64,000 bases of DNA, from positions 6,076,001 to 6,140,000 of the forward strand of contig NZ_CP011533.1 in NCBI RefSeq assembly GCF_001704275.1. The letters are read 5' to 3'. Origin of the DNA: Streptomyces noursei ATCC 11455 (GTDB lineage: Bacteria; Actinomycetota; Actinomycetes; Streptomycetales; Streptomycetaceae). The position numbers and the translations under genes are program-made. The notes under the pieces were generated by a model, which was not told where the DNA came from, did not search any database, and saw only the letters and a program-made list of their open reading frames with translations. The number at the start of each line of letters is the position of its first letter. Position 1 is the first letter of the stretch. Shown here piece by piece: positions 44,573 through 52,135 of this stretch.

Positions 44573-46744
44573 ATGAGCCGCGCCCGACTCGCCCGGCTCC
44601 ACGGCATCGCCACGTCCTACGAACCCGCACCGGGCCGTACGCTCCACATCACCGACGACACCGTCGTTGCCGTGCTCGCCGCACTGGGCGTCGACGCCTC
44701 GACCCCCCAGGCCGTCCGCGCGGCCCTGGCCGCCCACGACGAGACCACCGGCCGGGCCCTCCTGCCACCCACCGTCACCGCCCGCGCCGGCCGCCCACCG
44801 CGGCTGCCGGACCTCCCCGAGGACACCGTCCTGAGCGTCCGCACCGAGGACGGCGCGCTCATCGGCGCGGAAGTACGGGACGGCACCCCGCACACCGGCA
44901 CCCAGGACCCCGCGGCGCTCGCCGCGCTCCCGCTCGGCGTCCACGACCTCCGCGCCGACGCCCCCGACGGCCGCACCGCCCGCGCCCACCTAGTCGTCGC
45001 CCCCGACACCGTGCCCGCCCCGCCCGGCCGCAACCACGGCTTCCTCGTCCAGCTCTACTCCCTGCTCTCCCGTCACTCCTGGGGCATGGGCGACCTCGGC
45101 GACCTCGCCGACCTCGCCGCCTGGTCCGGGCGCACCCTGGGCACCGGCTTCGTCCAGCTCAACCCCCTGCACGCGGCGGTACCCGGCGCGCCCACCGACC
45201 CCTCCCCCTACCGCCCCTCCTCGCGCCGCTTCCCCGACCCCGTCCACCTGCGGATCGAGCAGATCCCCGAGTACGCCCACCTGACCGGCCCCGACCGCCG
45301 GCGGGCCGACGAACTGGCCGCCCGCGCCGGCGCGCTGCGCGACGACGTCCTCGAACGCGGCGGACTCATCGACCGGGACGCGGTCTGGGCCCTCAAGCGC
45401 CAGGCCCTGGAACTCCTGTGCGCCGTCCCGCTCGGCCCCGGACGGCGCGCCGCGTACTGCGACTTCCTCGCCGCACAGGGCCAGGCCCTGGACGACCACG
45501 CCACCTGGTGCGCGCTCGCCGAGCGGCACGGCCCCGACTGGCGCGGCTGGCCGGCCGGCCTGCGCGACCCCCGCTCACCGGAGACTGCCCGGATCCGCCA
45601 CCGGCTGCTGGACCGCATCGACTTCCACTCCCGGCTCGCCTGGTTCACCGACGAGCAACTGGCCGCCGCCCAGCGGGCCGCCCGCGACGCCGGCATGGCC
45701 GTCGGGCTCGTCCACGACCTCGCCGTCGGCGTCCACCCCTCCGGCGCCGACACCTGGGCCCAGCAGGACGCCTTCGCCGCCGGGATGTCCATCGGGGCGC
45801 CACCGGACGCCTTCAACTCCCGCGGCCAGGACTGGGGGCTGCCGCCCTGGCGCCCGGACGCCCTGGCCGCCGCCGGTTACGCCCCCTACCGCGCCCTGCT
45901 GCGCGGCCTGCTCCGGCACGCCGGCGCGCTGCGCATCGACCATGTGATGGGCCTGTTCCGGCTGTGGTGGGTCCCCGAAGGCCGACCGCCGACCGAGGGC
46001 GCGTACGTCCGCTACGACGGCGAGGCGATGCTCTCGGTGCTGGCCCTGGAGGCCCGTCGCGCCGGCGCCGCCGTGATCGGCGAGGACCTCGGCACGGTCG
46101 AACCGGGCGTGCGGGAGACCCTGGCCGACCGCGGCGTCCTGGGCACCTCCGTCCTGTGGTTCGAACGGGACTACGGCAACGGCGCCGGGGCCGAGGGGGA
46201 GGCCGGGGCCGACGGGGACGCCGGGGCCGGCAAGGAGGCCCGGGCCCCGGAGGGCGCCGCCACCGAGGCCCGCATCCTCGCCCCCGACGAGTGGCGCGCC
46301 GGCTGCCTGGCCACCGTCACCACCCACGACCTGCCGCCCACCGCCGCCCGGCTCACCGGCGCGGACGTCGCGCTGCGGGCCCGCCTCGGCCTGCTCGCCG
46401 GGCCGCCGGAGCGCGAGCGCTCCCGGGCCGGCCACGAACTGAGGGCATGGCTGGGCGCGTTGTCCCACCACGGCCTGCTGCCCGAGGGCGCCGGCGACGA
46501 GGAGGCGGTGGTCAAGGCCGTGCACCGCTTCCTGCTGCGCACCCCGGCGCGGATGATCGGCGTCTGGCTCCCCGACGCGGTGGGCGACCGCCGGCCGCAG
46601 AACCTCCCCGGCACCTGGGACGAGTACCCCAACTGGCGCCTGCCCATCGCCGGCCCCGACGGCCGCCCGCACACCCTCGAAGAGCTCGCCGCCTCGCCCC
46701 GACTCCACGCGCTGATGCGGGAGTTGGCGCCCCTCGACCGCTGA
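44573..46744 (+). CDS. malQ: 4-alpha-glucanotransferase (amylomaltase, GH77)
   Basis: 723 aa from ATG 44573. An N-terminal domain (1-150) precedes the GH77 barrel. The barrel has YSLLSRHSWGMGDLGDL, NPLHA, YRPSSRRFPDP, the nucleophile region LRIDHVMGLFRLWW (Asp near 456), the acid VIGEDLGTV (Glu near 503) and the third carboxylate in TTHDLPPTAARL. It moves maltosyl or longer glucan units during maltodextrin and glycogen metabolism. Between the acid and third carboxylate a 24-residue Ala/Gly/Glu insert is coded by four 18-bp repeats. A Crp-type site upstream suggests carbon control. Confidence 0.93.
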   Translation: MSRARLARLHGIATSYEPAPGRTLHITDDTVVAVLAALGVDASTPQAVRAALAAHDETTGRALLPPTVTARAGRPPRLPDLPEDTVLSVRTEDGALIGAEVRDGTPHTGTQDPAALAALPLGVHDLRADAPDGRTARAHLVVAPDTVPAPPGRNHGFLVQLYSLLSRHSWGMGDLGDLADLAAWSGRTLGTGFVQLNPLHAAVPGAPTDPSPYRPSSRRFPDPVHLRIEQIPEYAHLTGPDRRRADELAARAGALRDDVLERGGLIDRDAVWALKRQALELLCAVPLGPGRRAAYCDFLAAQGQALDDHATWCALAERHGPDWRGWPAGLRDPRSPETARIRHRLLDRIDFHSRLAWFTDEQLAAAQRAARDAGMAVGLVHDLAVGVHPSGADTWAQQDAFAAGMSIGAPPDAFNSRGQDWGLPPWRPDALAAAGYAPYRALLRGLLRHAGALRIDHVMGLFRLWWVPEGRPPTEGAYVRYDGEAMLSVLALEARRAGAAVIGEDLGTVEPGVRETLADRGVLGTSVLWFERDYGNGAGAEGEAGADGDAGAGKEARAPEGAATEARILAPDEWRAGCLATVTTHDLPPTAARLTGADVALRARLGLLAGPPERERSRAGHELRAWLGALSHHGLLPEGAGDEEAVVKAVHRFLLRTPARMIGVWLPDAVGDRRPQNLPGTWDEYPNWRLPIAGPDGRPHTLEELAASPRLHALMRELAPLDR
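46184..46255 (+). repeat. Four 18-bp tandem repeats inside malQ
   Basis: Four in-phase copies begin at 46184, 46202, 46220 and 46238 (first unit GCCGGGGCCGAGGGGGAG) and encode AGAEGE, AGADGD, AGAGKE and ARAPEG. The frame is kept. Confidence 0.9.
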
Positions 46745-47033
46745 CCGCGCCCCGCGGCGCGCACCCGCCGACCGCGCTCGGCGGCCCGTGCCGGCCGACC
46801 GCCACGGGGACGGGCCCTTCCGGTGCCTGCGGCGCTCCCGGTCGGGCCGGCCGGGGCGCGACCGGCCGGGGGAGGTCCCGCAGGAGCGCCCGGCCGGGGA
46901 GGCCCCCGGAGGTGCCGCCGGTGACGGCGTCGCCCCGACCCAGGTGCCCACCGCCGGGCCGTCCGGCCTGCCGGTATGCCGCTTGCCCCACCCCGGACGC
47001 GCGGGGCGGACCGCCGTCCGCTACGTTGAACGG

Positions 47034-47282
47034 GTGAGCAACAAGGTCAAGAACACCGCCCTGCGCGCCGGAACCATCACCGCCGGCACCGCGCTGATGC
47101 TGCTGATGTCGTCCCCCGCGTTTGCGCTCACCCGCGACGACGGTGACGACCCGGGTCCCGGCCTGAGCGTGATCCAGACGCTCGGCCTCTACGTCGCCGC
47201 GCCCATCGTGCTCTTCCTGGTCATCGCCGGACTGGTCATGGCGACCGACAAGTCCCGCAAGCAGGCCAAGTCCAAGGGCTGA
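47034..47282 (+). CDS. Small membrane protein
   Basis: 82 aa from GTG 47034. A hydrophobic N-terminal segment (TITAGTALMLLMSSPAFA) looks like a signal peptide, followed by an acidic DDGDDPGPG loop and one membrane helix (IQTLGLYVAAPIVLFLVIAGLVMA) with a Lys-rich cytoplasmic tail. TACGTT, a fair -10, lies only a few bases before the start, so the mRNA may be leaderless. Conserved in Streptomyces as I recall, with no known function. It is closed by a strong terminator. Confidence 0.8.
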   Translation: MSNKVKNTALRAGTITAGTALMLLMSSPAFALTRDDGDDPGPGLSVIQTLGLYVAAPIVLFLVIAGLVMATDKSRKQAKSKG

Positions 47283-47331
47283 CCCGCACAGCCCTGCGCG
47301 GGCCGCCCGCCCGCGCCCATGACGCCTTCAC

Positions 47332-47372
47332 AGGGGCGCCCCTCGGTTCTTCCCGGACCGAGGGGCGCCCCT
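47332..47372 (+). terminator. Strong terminator after the small membrane protein
   Basis: A 16-bp perfect stem (47332-47347 with 47357-47372), 9-base loop and CTTTT tail. Confidence 0.85.
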
Positions 47373-47520
47373 TTTGCGTGGGCGCGCACGCGCACCCGAA
47401 AAAAACAGCTACAGAGCGGTAGTTACGCGCCTTTCCGGGCAATTCCCTCAAGAGCTCCCCCTGTGGATCTTCCTTGGCTGCGCCTGGGGGCGCCCTTGGG
47501 AAGGTACTTAACCGACGCGT

Positions 47521-47574
47521 ACCTACGATGGCGTAACCTACGGGGCCGTAAGTCAAACCTACGGATCCGTAGGT
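47521..47574 (+). promoter_or_regulatory. Triple ACCTACG operator upstream of the desaturase gene
   Basis: ACCTACG occurs at 47521, 47536 and 47557, each followed by an inverted copy: CGTAACC, CCGTAAGT and CCGTAGGT. The last is an 18-bp perfect palindrome (47557-47574) 24 bases before the GTG. This resembles a TetR-type operator covering the promoter. Confidence 0.6.
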
Positions 47575-47597
47575 CCGTCGTCCCCAGGAGTGCCCCC

Positions 47598-48572
47598 GTG
47601 ACCATCGCCCCCGACCGCCTCGACGGAGCGCGCGGCCAGGCCGCCTGGACCGACACCCGACTGCTGTACGCCCTGGAGGAGGTCGTCGAGAAGGAGCTCA
47701 ACCGGCACCTGAAGGCCGCCAAGGAGTGGATGCCGCACGAGTACGTGCCGTGGAGCGACGGGCGGAACTTCGACGGGGTGCTGGACGGCGAGCCCTGGGC
47801 GCCCGACCAGTCCAAGGTCACCTCCATCGGCCGGACGGCGCTGGTGGTCAACCTCCTCACCGAGGACAACCTCCCCAGCTACCACCACGAGATCGCCAGC
47901 CTCTTCGGCCGGGACGGCGCCTGGGGCACCTGGGTGCACCGCTGGACCGCGGAGGAGGGCCGGCACGGCATCGTGATGCGCGACTACCTGCTCACCAGCC
48001 GCGCCGTGGACCCGGTCGAGCTGGAGCGGTTCCGGATGGCCCACATGTCCGCCGGCTTCGAGTCCGACAACGCGCACAGCATGCTGCACTCGGTGGCGTA
48101 CGTCGCCTTCCAGGAGTTGGCCACCCGGATCTCGCACCGCAACACCGGCCGGCACTCCGGCGACCCGGTGTGCGACCAGATGCTGGCCCGGATCGCCACC
48201 GACGAGAACCTCCACATGGTCTTCTACCGCAACCTCCTCGGTGCGGCCTTCGAGCTGGCCCCCGACCGCACGATGTGCGCCGTGCGGGACGTGGTCACCG
48301 GCTTCCGGATGCCCGGCCACGGCATGCCCGGCTTCGAGCGGGCCGCCGTCCAGATGGCCCTCGGTGGCATCTACAACCTGCGGATCCACCACGACGACGT
48401 GCTCCAGCCGGTGCTGCGCTACCTGAAGGTGCTGGAGCGCGGCGGGCTGGGGCCGGAGGGGCTCGCCGCCCAGGACGAGCTGGGGGCGTTCCTGGACGGC
48501 CTGGACGGGCAGGCGCGCCGCTTCGACGAGCGGCAGGCCGCGATCCTGGCCCGGCGGGCGGCCCGGGGCTGA
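47598..48572 (+). CDS. Acyl-ACP desaturase (soluble diiron)
   Basis: 324 aa from GTG 47598, with AGGAG seven bases before. Diiron ligands lie in EEGRH near residue 120 and DENLH near 202, with further Glu in LEEVVEKELNRHL and LTEDNLPSYHHE. This spacing is the stearoyl-ACP desaturase family, which inserts a cis double bond in acyl-ACP using ferredoxin and O2. The N-terminal EWMPHEYVPWSDG is conserved. It is a single gene behind a clustered palindromic operator, so membrane-fluidity control by a TetR-like repressor is likely. No such regulator is in the window. Confidence 0.92.
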   Translation: MTIAPDRLDGARGQAAWTDTRLLYALEEVVEKELNRHLKAAKEWMPHEYVPWSDGRNFDGVLDGEPWAPDQSKVTSIGRTALVVNLLTEDNLPSYHHEIASLFGRDGAWGTWVHRWTAEEGRHGIVMRDYLLTSRAVDPVELERFRMAHMSAGFESDNAHSMLHSVAYVAFQELATRISHRNTGRHSGDPVCDQMLARIATDENLHMVFYRNLLGAAFELAPDRTMCAVRDVVTGFRMPGHGMPGFERAAVQMALGGIYNLRIHHDDVLQPVLRYLKVLERGGLGPEGLAAQDELGAFLDGLDGQARRFDERQAAILARRAARG

Positions 48573-48595
48573 GACGCCCGACCTTTCCGGTCTCC

Positions 48596-48668
48596 TTTCA
48601 GTTCCACTGAAAGAACATGTCCGAAGTATTCGATGGACCTGATGTATGAGGGGCTGCCACGGTGGATC
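48596..48668 (+). promoter_or_regulatory. LysR-type operator/promoter module 1 (EamA gene)
   Basis: TTTCAGT-TCC-ACTGAAA (48596-48612) is a perfect palindrome with a T-N11-A LysR box. TTCGATGGACCTG (48629) and GGTGGATC (48661) follow. The same three blocks with the same spacing recur at 50631. GGTGGAT-CCGT-ATCCACC (48661-48678) adds a hairpin in the leader. Confidence 0.75.
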
Positions 48669-48696
48669 CGTATCCACCATCGAGGGAGAGGAAACC

Positions 48697-49635
48697 GTGG
48701 CAGTCCTGGAGCGGGTCCGCAGCCACCGCACACCGTCCACCCAGGCCGTGGGGCTGGCCCTGGCCCTGGCGGCGACCGTCGTGTGGTCCGGCAACTTCGT
48801 CATCGCCCGCGCCCTGCACGGGGCCGTGCCGCCCGTCCAGACCGCGTTCTGGCGCTGGATCGTCGCGCTGCTGGCGGTCGCCCCGTTCGCCTGGGGGCAG
48901 GTCCGCAGGGAGTGGCCGGTGATCCGCCGGCACCTCGGATTCCTGGCGCTGGCGGCCCTGTTGGGCGTCACCCTCTTCAACACCCTGATCTACACGGCCG
49001 GGAAGACCACCTCGGCCACCAACATGGCCGTGATCGCGGCGGCTTCGCCGATGATGATCGCCCTGTTCGACCTGGTCGGCGCCCGACGCGGCGGGCGCGA
49101 GCCGCTGGGCGCCCGCCGCGTCGCGGGCATGGTGATCGCGCTGTTGGGCGTGCTCACCCTGGTCGGCAAGGGCTCGCCGACCGCGGTGCTGCACCTGGAC
49201 TTCGCCGTCGGCGACCTGTGGATGCTGGCGGCCACCGCCACCTTCGCCGGGTACAGCGCGCTGCTGCGCCGCCGCCCCGAGGGGATCGGCGGACGCGCGT
49301 TCCTGTTCATGACGTTCGCGTTGGGCGCCGCGATGCTGGTGCCCGCCTACGCCGTCAGCCTCGCCGCGGAGGGCGGTTTCCCGCTCACCGCGGGGACGGT
49401 CGGACCGCTGCTCTACATCGGGGTGTGCTCCTCCGCCGTCGCCTACTTCACCTGGAACAAGGCGATCGCCCTGGTGGGCGCCGCCCGCGCCGGGGCCGTC
49501 TACTACCTCCAGCCGGTGTGCGTGGCGCTGCTCTCGCTGGCCGTACTGGGCGAGGGGATCGGCGCGGTGCAGGTGCTCAGCATGGCGCTGATCGTCGCCG
49601 GGGTGGCCCTGGGGGCGGCGGGCACCCCACGGTGA
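48697..49635 (+). CDS. EamA/DMT-family exporter
   Basis: 312 aa from GTG 48697, with GGGAGAGG before it. Ten membrane helices in two EamA repeats: first VGLALALAATVVWSGNFVIAR, last VLSMALIVAGVALGAAG. The SSAVAYFTWNKAIALVGAARAG segment is typical of RhaT/YdcZ-like DMT exporters, which move metabolites out by proton exchange. It stands between a LysR-type operator and the LysR gene, 35 bases from the latter, so it is a regulated exporter. The substrate may relate to purine or ureide metabolism given allantoicase nearby. Confidence 0.88.
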   Translation: MAVLERVRSHRTPSTQAVGLALALAATVVWSGNFVIARALHGAVPPVQTAFWRWIVALLAVAPFAWGQVRREWPVIRRHLGFLALAALLGVTLFNTLIYTAGKTTSATNMAVIAAASPMMIALFDLVGARRGGREPLGARRVAGMVIALLGVLTLVGKGSPTAVLHLDFAVGDLWMLAATATFAGYSALLRRRPEGIGGRAFLFMTFALGAAMLVPAYAVSLAAEGGFPLTAGTVGPLLYIGVCSSAVAYFTWNKAIALVGAARAGAVYYLQPVCVALLSLAVLGEGIGAVQVLSMALIVAGVALGAAGTPR

Positions 49636-49670
49636 GCGGACCGGCCGAGCCGGGTGCGTACGCTGCCCGC

Positions 49671-50645
49671 ATGGCCGACTGGGACATCAAGAAGCTGCGG
49701 ATCCTGCGCACCCTCCAGGACCTGGGCACGGTCACCGCGACCGCCGAGGCGCTGCACATGACGCCCTCGGCGGTTTCGCAGCAGCTGACGGGGCTCGCCA
49801 AGTCCCTCGGGGTGACGCTGCTGGAGGCGCACGGCCGGCGGGTCCGGCTGACCGGCGCCGCCCACCTGGTGCTGCGGCACGCCGAGGCGGTCTTCGCGCA
49901 GCTGGAGCGGGCCGACGCGGACCTCCTGGGCTATCTCCAGGGCGAGGCCGGCACGGTGCGGGTCGGCGCCTTCTCCACCGCCATCCCGGCGCTGGTGGTC
50001 CCCGCCGTCCAGGAGCTGCGCCGCACCCACCCGGGCCTGGCCGTGGCCGTGCGGGAGGCCGAGGCGGAGGCGGCCTACGAGCTGCTGGCCGAGGGCAGCG
50101 TCGATCTGGCGCTGTCGCTGGCGGCGCACGCGCCCACCCCGCGCGACCCGAAGTTCAGCCGGGTCTCGCTGCTCGCCGACCCGTTGGACGTGGCGCTGCC
50201 GGCCGGTCATCCGCTCGCCGCCGAGCCGGGGTTGCGGCTGGCCGACCTGGCCGGCGAGCCGTGGATCTTCGGCAGCAGCGGCCCGTGGTCGCAGATCACC
50301 ACCACCGCGTGCGAGAACGCCGGGTTCGTCCCCGAGCAGGCGCACGCGGCCGCCGACTGGAGCGCGATCTGGGCGATGGTCGCGGCCGGGATGGGGGTGG
50401 CGCTGGTGCCGCGGATGGCGATGGCGGGCGGTCTGCGGGCCCCCGGGCACGGCAGCGGGGTCGCGCTGCGGGTGCTCCACGCCGACCAGCCGCGCCGCCA
50501 TGTGGTCGCCGCCGCCCGGCGCGGCTCCGAGGGCGCGCCGGGCCTGGCCCGGGTGCTGGCCGCGCTCCGCCAGGCCGCCGCCCGCCAGGCCACCGTGGGC
50601 CGGGCCGGAGGCGACGGCGGACCGGCGACCTTTCAGTCCGACTGA
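49671..50645 (+). CDS. LysR-family transcriptional regulator
   Basis: 324 aa from ATG 49671. The winged helix (1-60) shows LRTLQDLGTVTATAEALHMTPSAVSQQLTGLAKSLG in part: TATAEALH and SAVSQQLTGL. The substrate-binding domain follows, with GTVRVGAFSTAIPALVVPAV. TACGCT 13 bases before the start may be a -10 for a near-leaderless mRNA. The final codons FQSD-stop lie within a copy of the TTTCAGT...ACTGAA operator, so the gene end and the control site of the next gene share bases. It is the best candidate to bind both operator modules. Confidence 0.9.
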   Translation: MADWDIKKLRILRTLQDLGTVTATAEALHMTPSAVSQQLTGLAKSLGVTLLEAHGRRVRLTGAAHLVLRHAEAVFAQLERADADLLGYLQGEAGTVRVGAFSTAIPALVVPAVQELRRTHPGLAVAVREAEAEAAYELLAEGSVDLALSLAAHAPTPRDPKFSRVSLLADPLDVALPAGHPLAAEPGLRLADLAGEPWIFGSSGPWSQITTTACENAGFVPEQAHAAADWSAIWAMVAAGMGVALVPRMAMAGGLRAPGHGSGVALRVLHADQPRRHVVAAARRGSEGAPGLARVLAALRQAAARQATVGRAGGDGGPATFQSD

Positions 50646-50703
50646 AGATATTCCTCACGAACTTTCGATGGACCTGTCGGGTGGTGCGCTGCGACGGTGG
50701 ATC
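50631..50703 (+). promoter_or_regulatory. LysR-type operator/promoter module 2 (allantoicase gene)
   Basis: TTTCAGT-CCG-ACTGAAG (50631-50647), TTCGATGGACCTG (50664) and GGTGGATC (50696) repeat the blocks of the module at 48596 with offsets of 33 and 65 bases in both. The palindrome contains the LysR gene stop codon. Confidence 0.75.
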
Positions 50704-50741
50704 GGTCCCCAGCACCGTCCGCAGGAGCAGAAGGGAAACGC

Positions 50742-51887
50742 ATGTCCGTCACCCCGGCCGCCGATTCCACCGATCCGCACGCCAACGACGCCCAGCCGTA
50801 CGCCGGCGGCGACCCGTACGCCGACTACCGCGGCGGTGACTTCTCCTTCACCTCGCTCGTCGACCTGGCCGACCGCCGCTTCGGTGCCGGTGTGATCGCC
50901 GCCAACGACGAGTTCTTCGCCGAGCGGGAGAACCTGCTGAAGCCGACCCCGGCGGTCTTCGACCCCGAGCACTTCGGCCACAAGGGCAAGATCATGGACG
51001 GCTGGGAGACCCGGCGCCGGCGCGGCGCCGACGGCGACCACCCCTTCCCCGCCGAGGACGAGCACGACTGGGCGCTGATCCGCCTCGCCGCCCCCGGCGT
51101 GATCCGCGGCGTCATCGTCGACACCGCCCACTTCCGCGGCAACTACCCGCAGCAGGTCACCGTCGAGGCCACCGCGCTGCCCGGCAGCCCCGGCCCCGAG
51201 GACCTGCTCGCCGACGACGTGAAGTGGGAGGAGCTCGTCCCCCGCACGCCCGTACGCGGCCACGCCGCCAACGGCTTCGAGGTCACCGCCGAGCGCCGCT
51301 TCACCCACCTCCGCCTCAAGCAGCACCCCGACGGCGGCATAGCCCGCCTCCGGGTCTACGGCGAGGTGGTCCCCGACCCGGAGTGGCTGGACGTGCTGGG
51401 CACCCTGGACCTGGCCTCGGTGATGCACGGCGGCACCGTCGAGGACGCCTCCGACCGCTTCTACTCCTCGCCCACCCAGATCATCCAGCCCGACCTCTCG
51501 CGCAAGATGGACGACGGCTGGGAGAACCGCCGCCGCCGGGTCCGGGGCACCAACGACTGGGTGCGGTTCAGGCTCGCCGCGCAGGGCGAGATCCGGGCCG
51601 TCGAGATCGACACCGCCTACCTCAAGGGCAACTCGGCCGGCTGGGCCCGGCTTTCGGGCTGCGACGGGAACCCGGACGACGCGTCCGCGTGGTTCGAGAT
51701 CCTGCCCAGGACCAAGCTCCAGCCCGACACCCCGCACCGCTTCGTGCTGCCCCGCCGGGTGACCGCCACCCACGTCCGCCTGGACGTCTACCCCGACGGC
51801 GGCCTGGCCCGGATGCGGGTGCACGGCGACCTCACCGACGCCGGCCGGGCCGAACTGGTCCGCCGCTTCGACGAGCTGAGCGGCTGA
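50742..51887 (+). CDS. alc: Allantoicase
   Basis: 381 aa from ATG 50742, with AAGGGA eight bases upstream. Two homologous jelly-roll domains (about 25-200 and 210-380) each carry the allantoicase pattern: DGWETRRRR...DWALIRLA, then DDGWENRRRR...DWVRFRLA, followed by DTAHFRGNYP and DTAYLKGNSAG. The enzyme hydrolyses allantoate to ureidoglycolate and urea in purine nitrogen recycling. The promoter carries the LysR-type module shared with the EamA exporter gene. Confidence 0.94.
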   Translation: MSVTPAADSTDPHANDAQPYAGGDPYADYRGGDFSFTSLVDLADRRFGAGVIAANDEFFAERENLLKPTPAVFDPEHFGHKGKIMDGWETRRRRGADGDHPFPAEDEHDWALIRLAAPGVIRGVIVDTAHFRGNYPQQVTVEATALPGSPGPEDLLADDVKWEELVPRTPVRGHAANGFEVTAERRFTHLRLKQHPDGGIARLRVYGEVVPDPEWLDVLGTLDLASVMHGGTVEDASDRFYSSPTQIIQPDLSRKMDDGWENRRRRVRGTNDWVRFRLAAQGEIRAVEIDTAYLKGNSAGWARLSGCDGNPDDASAWFEILPRTKLQPDTPHRFVLPRRVTATHVRLDVYPDGGLARMRVHGDLTDAGRAELVRRFDELSG

Positions 51888-52074
51888 GCCGCACGCCCCG
51901 CCGGGCCCCGTGGGAGGGGGACGGGGCCCGGCGGCCCCCGCACACGTCACGAGGTCGACGAGCGGGGACCCTCGACCCGCCCGGCGGACGGCCACGCTCC
52001 TGACGCCCGTCCGCCGGGCGACTCCACCACGGGTGCCGGCCCCCTGCGATCCGGCAGCCCGCAACAGCGGAAAA

Positions 52075-52117
52075 AGGGGCGTGCCCCGGAACCGAGCGGG
52101 TTCCGGGGCACGCCCCT
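52075..52117. terminator. Bidirectional terminator between alc and pepN
   Basis: A perfect 19-bp stem (52075-52093 with 52099-52117) with a 5-base loop lies between converging genes. The AAAAA before it supplies a U tract for the minus-strand pepN transcript. Confidence 0.85.
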
Positions 52118-52135
52118 CGTGTTGCCGCCGGCCGG

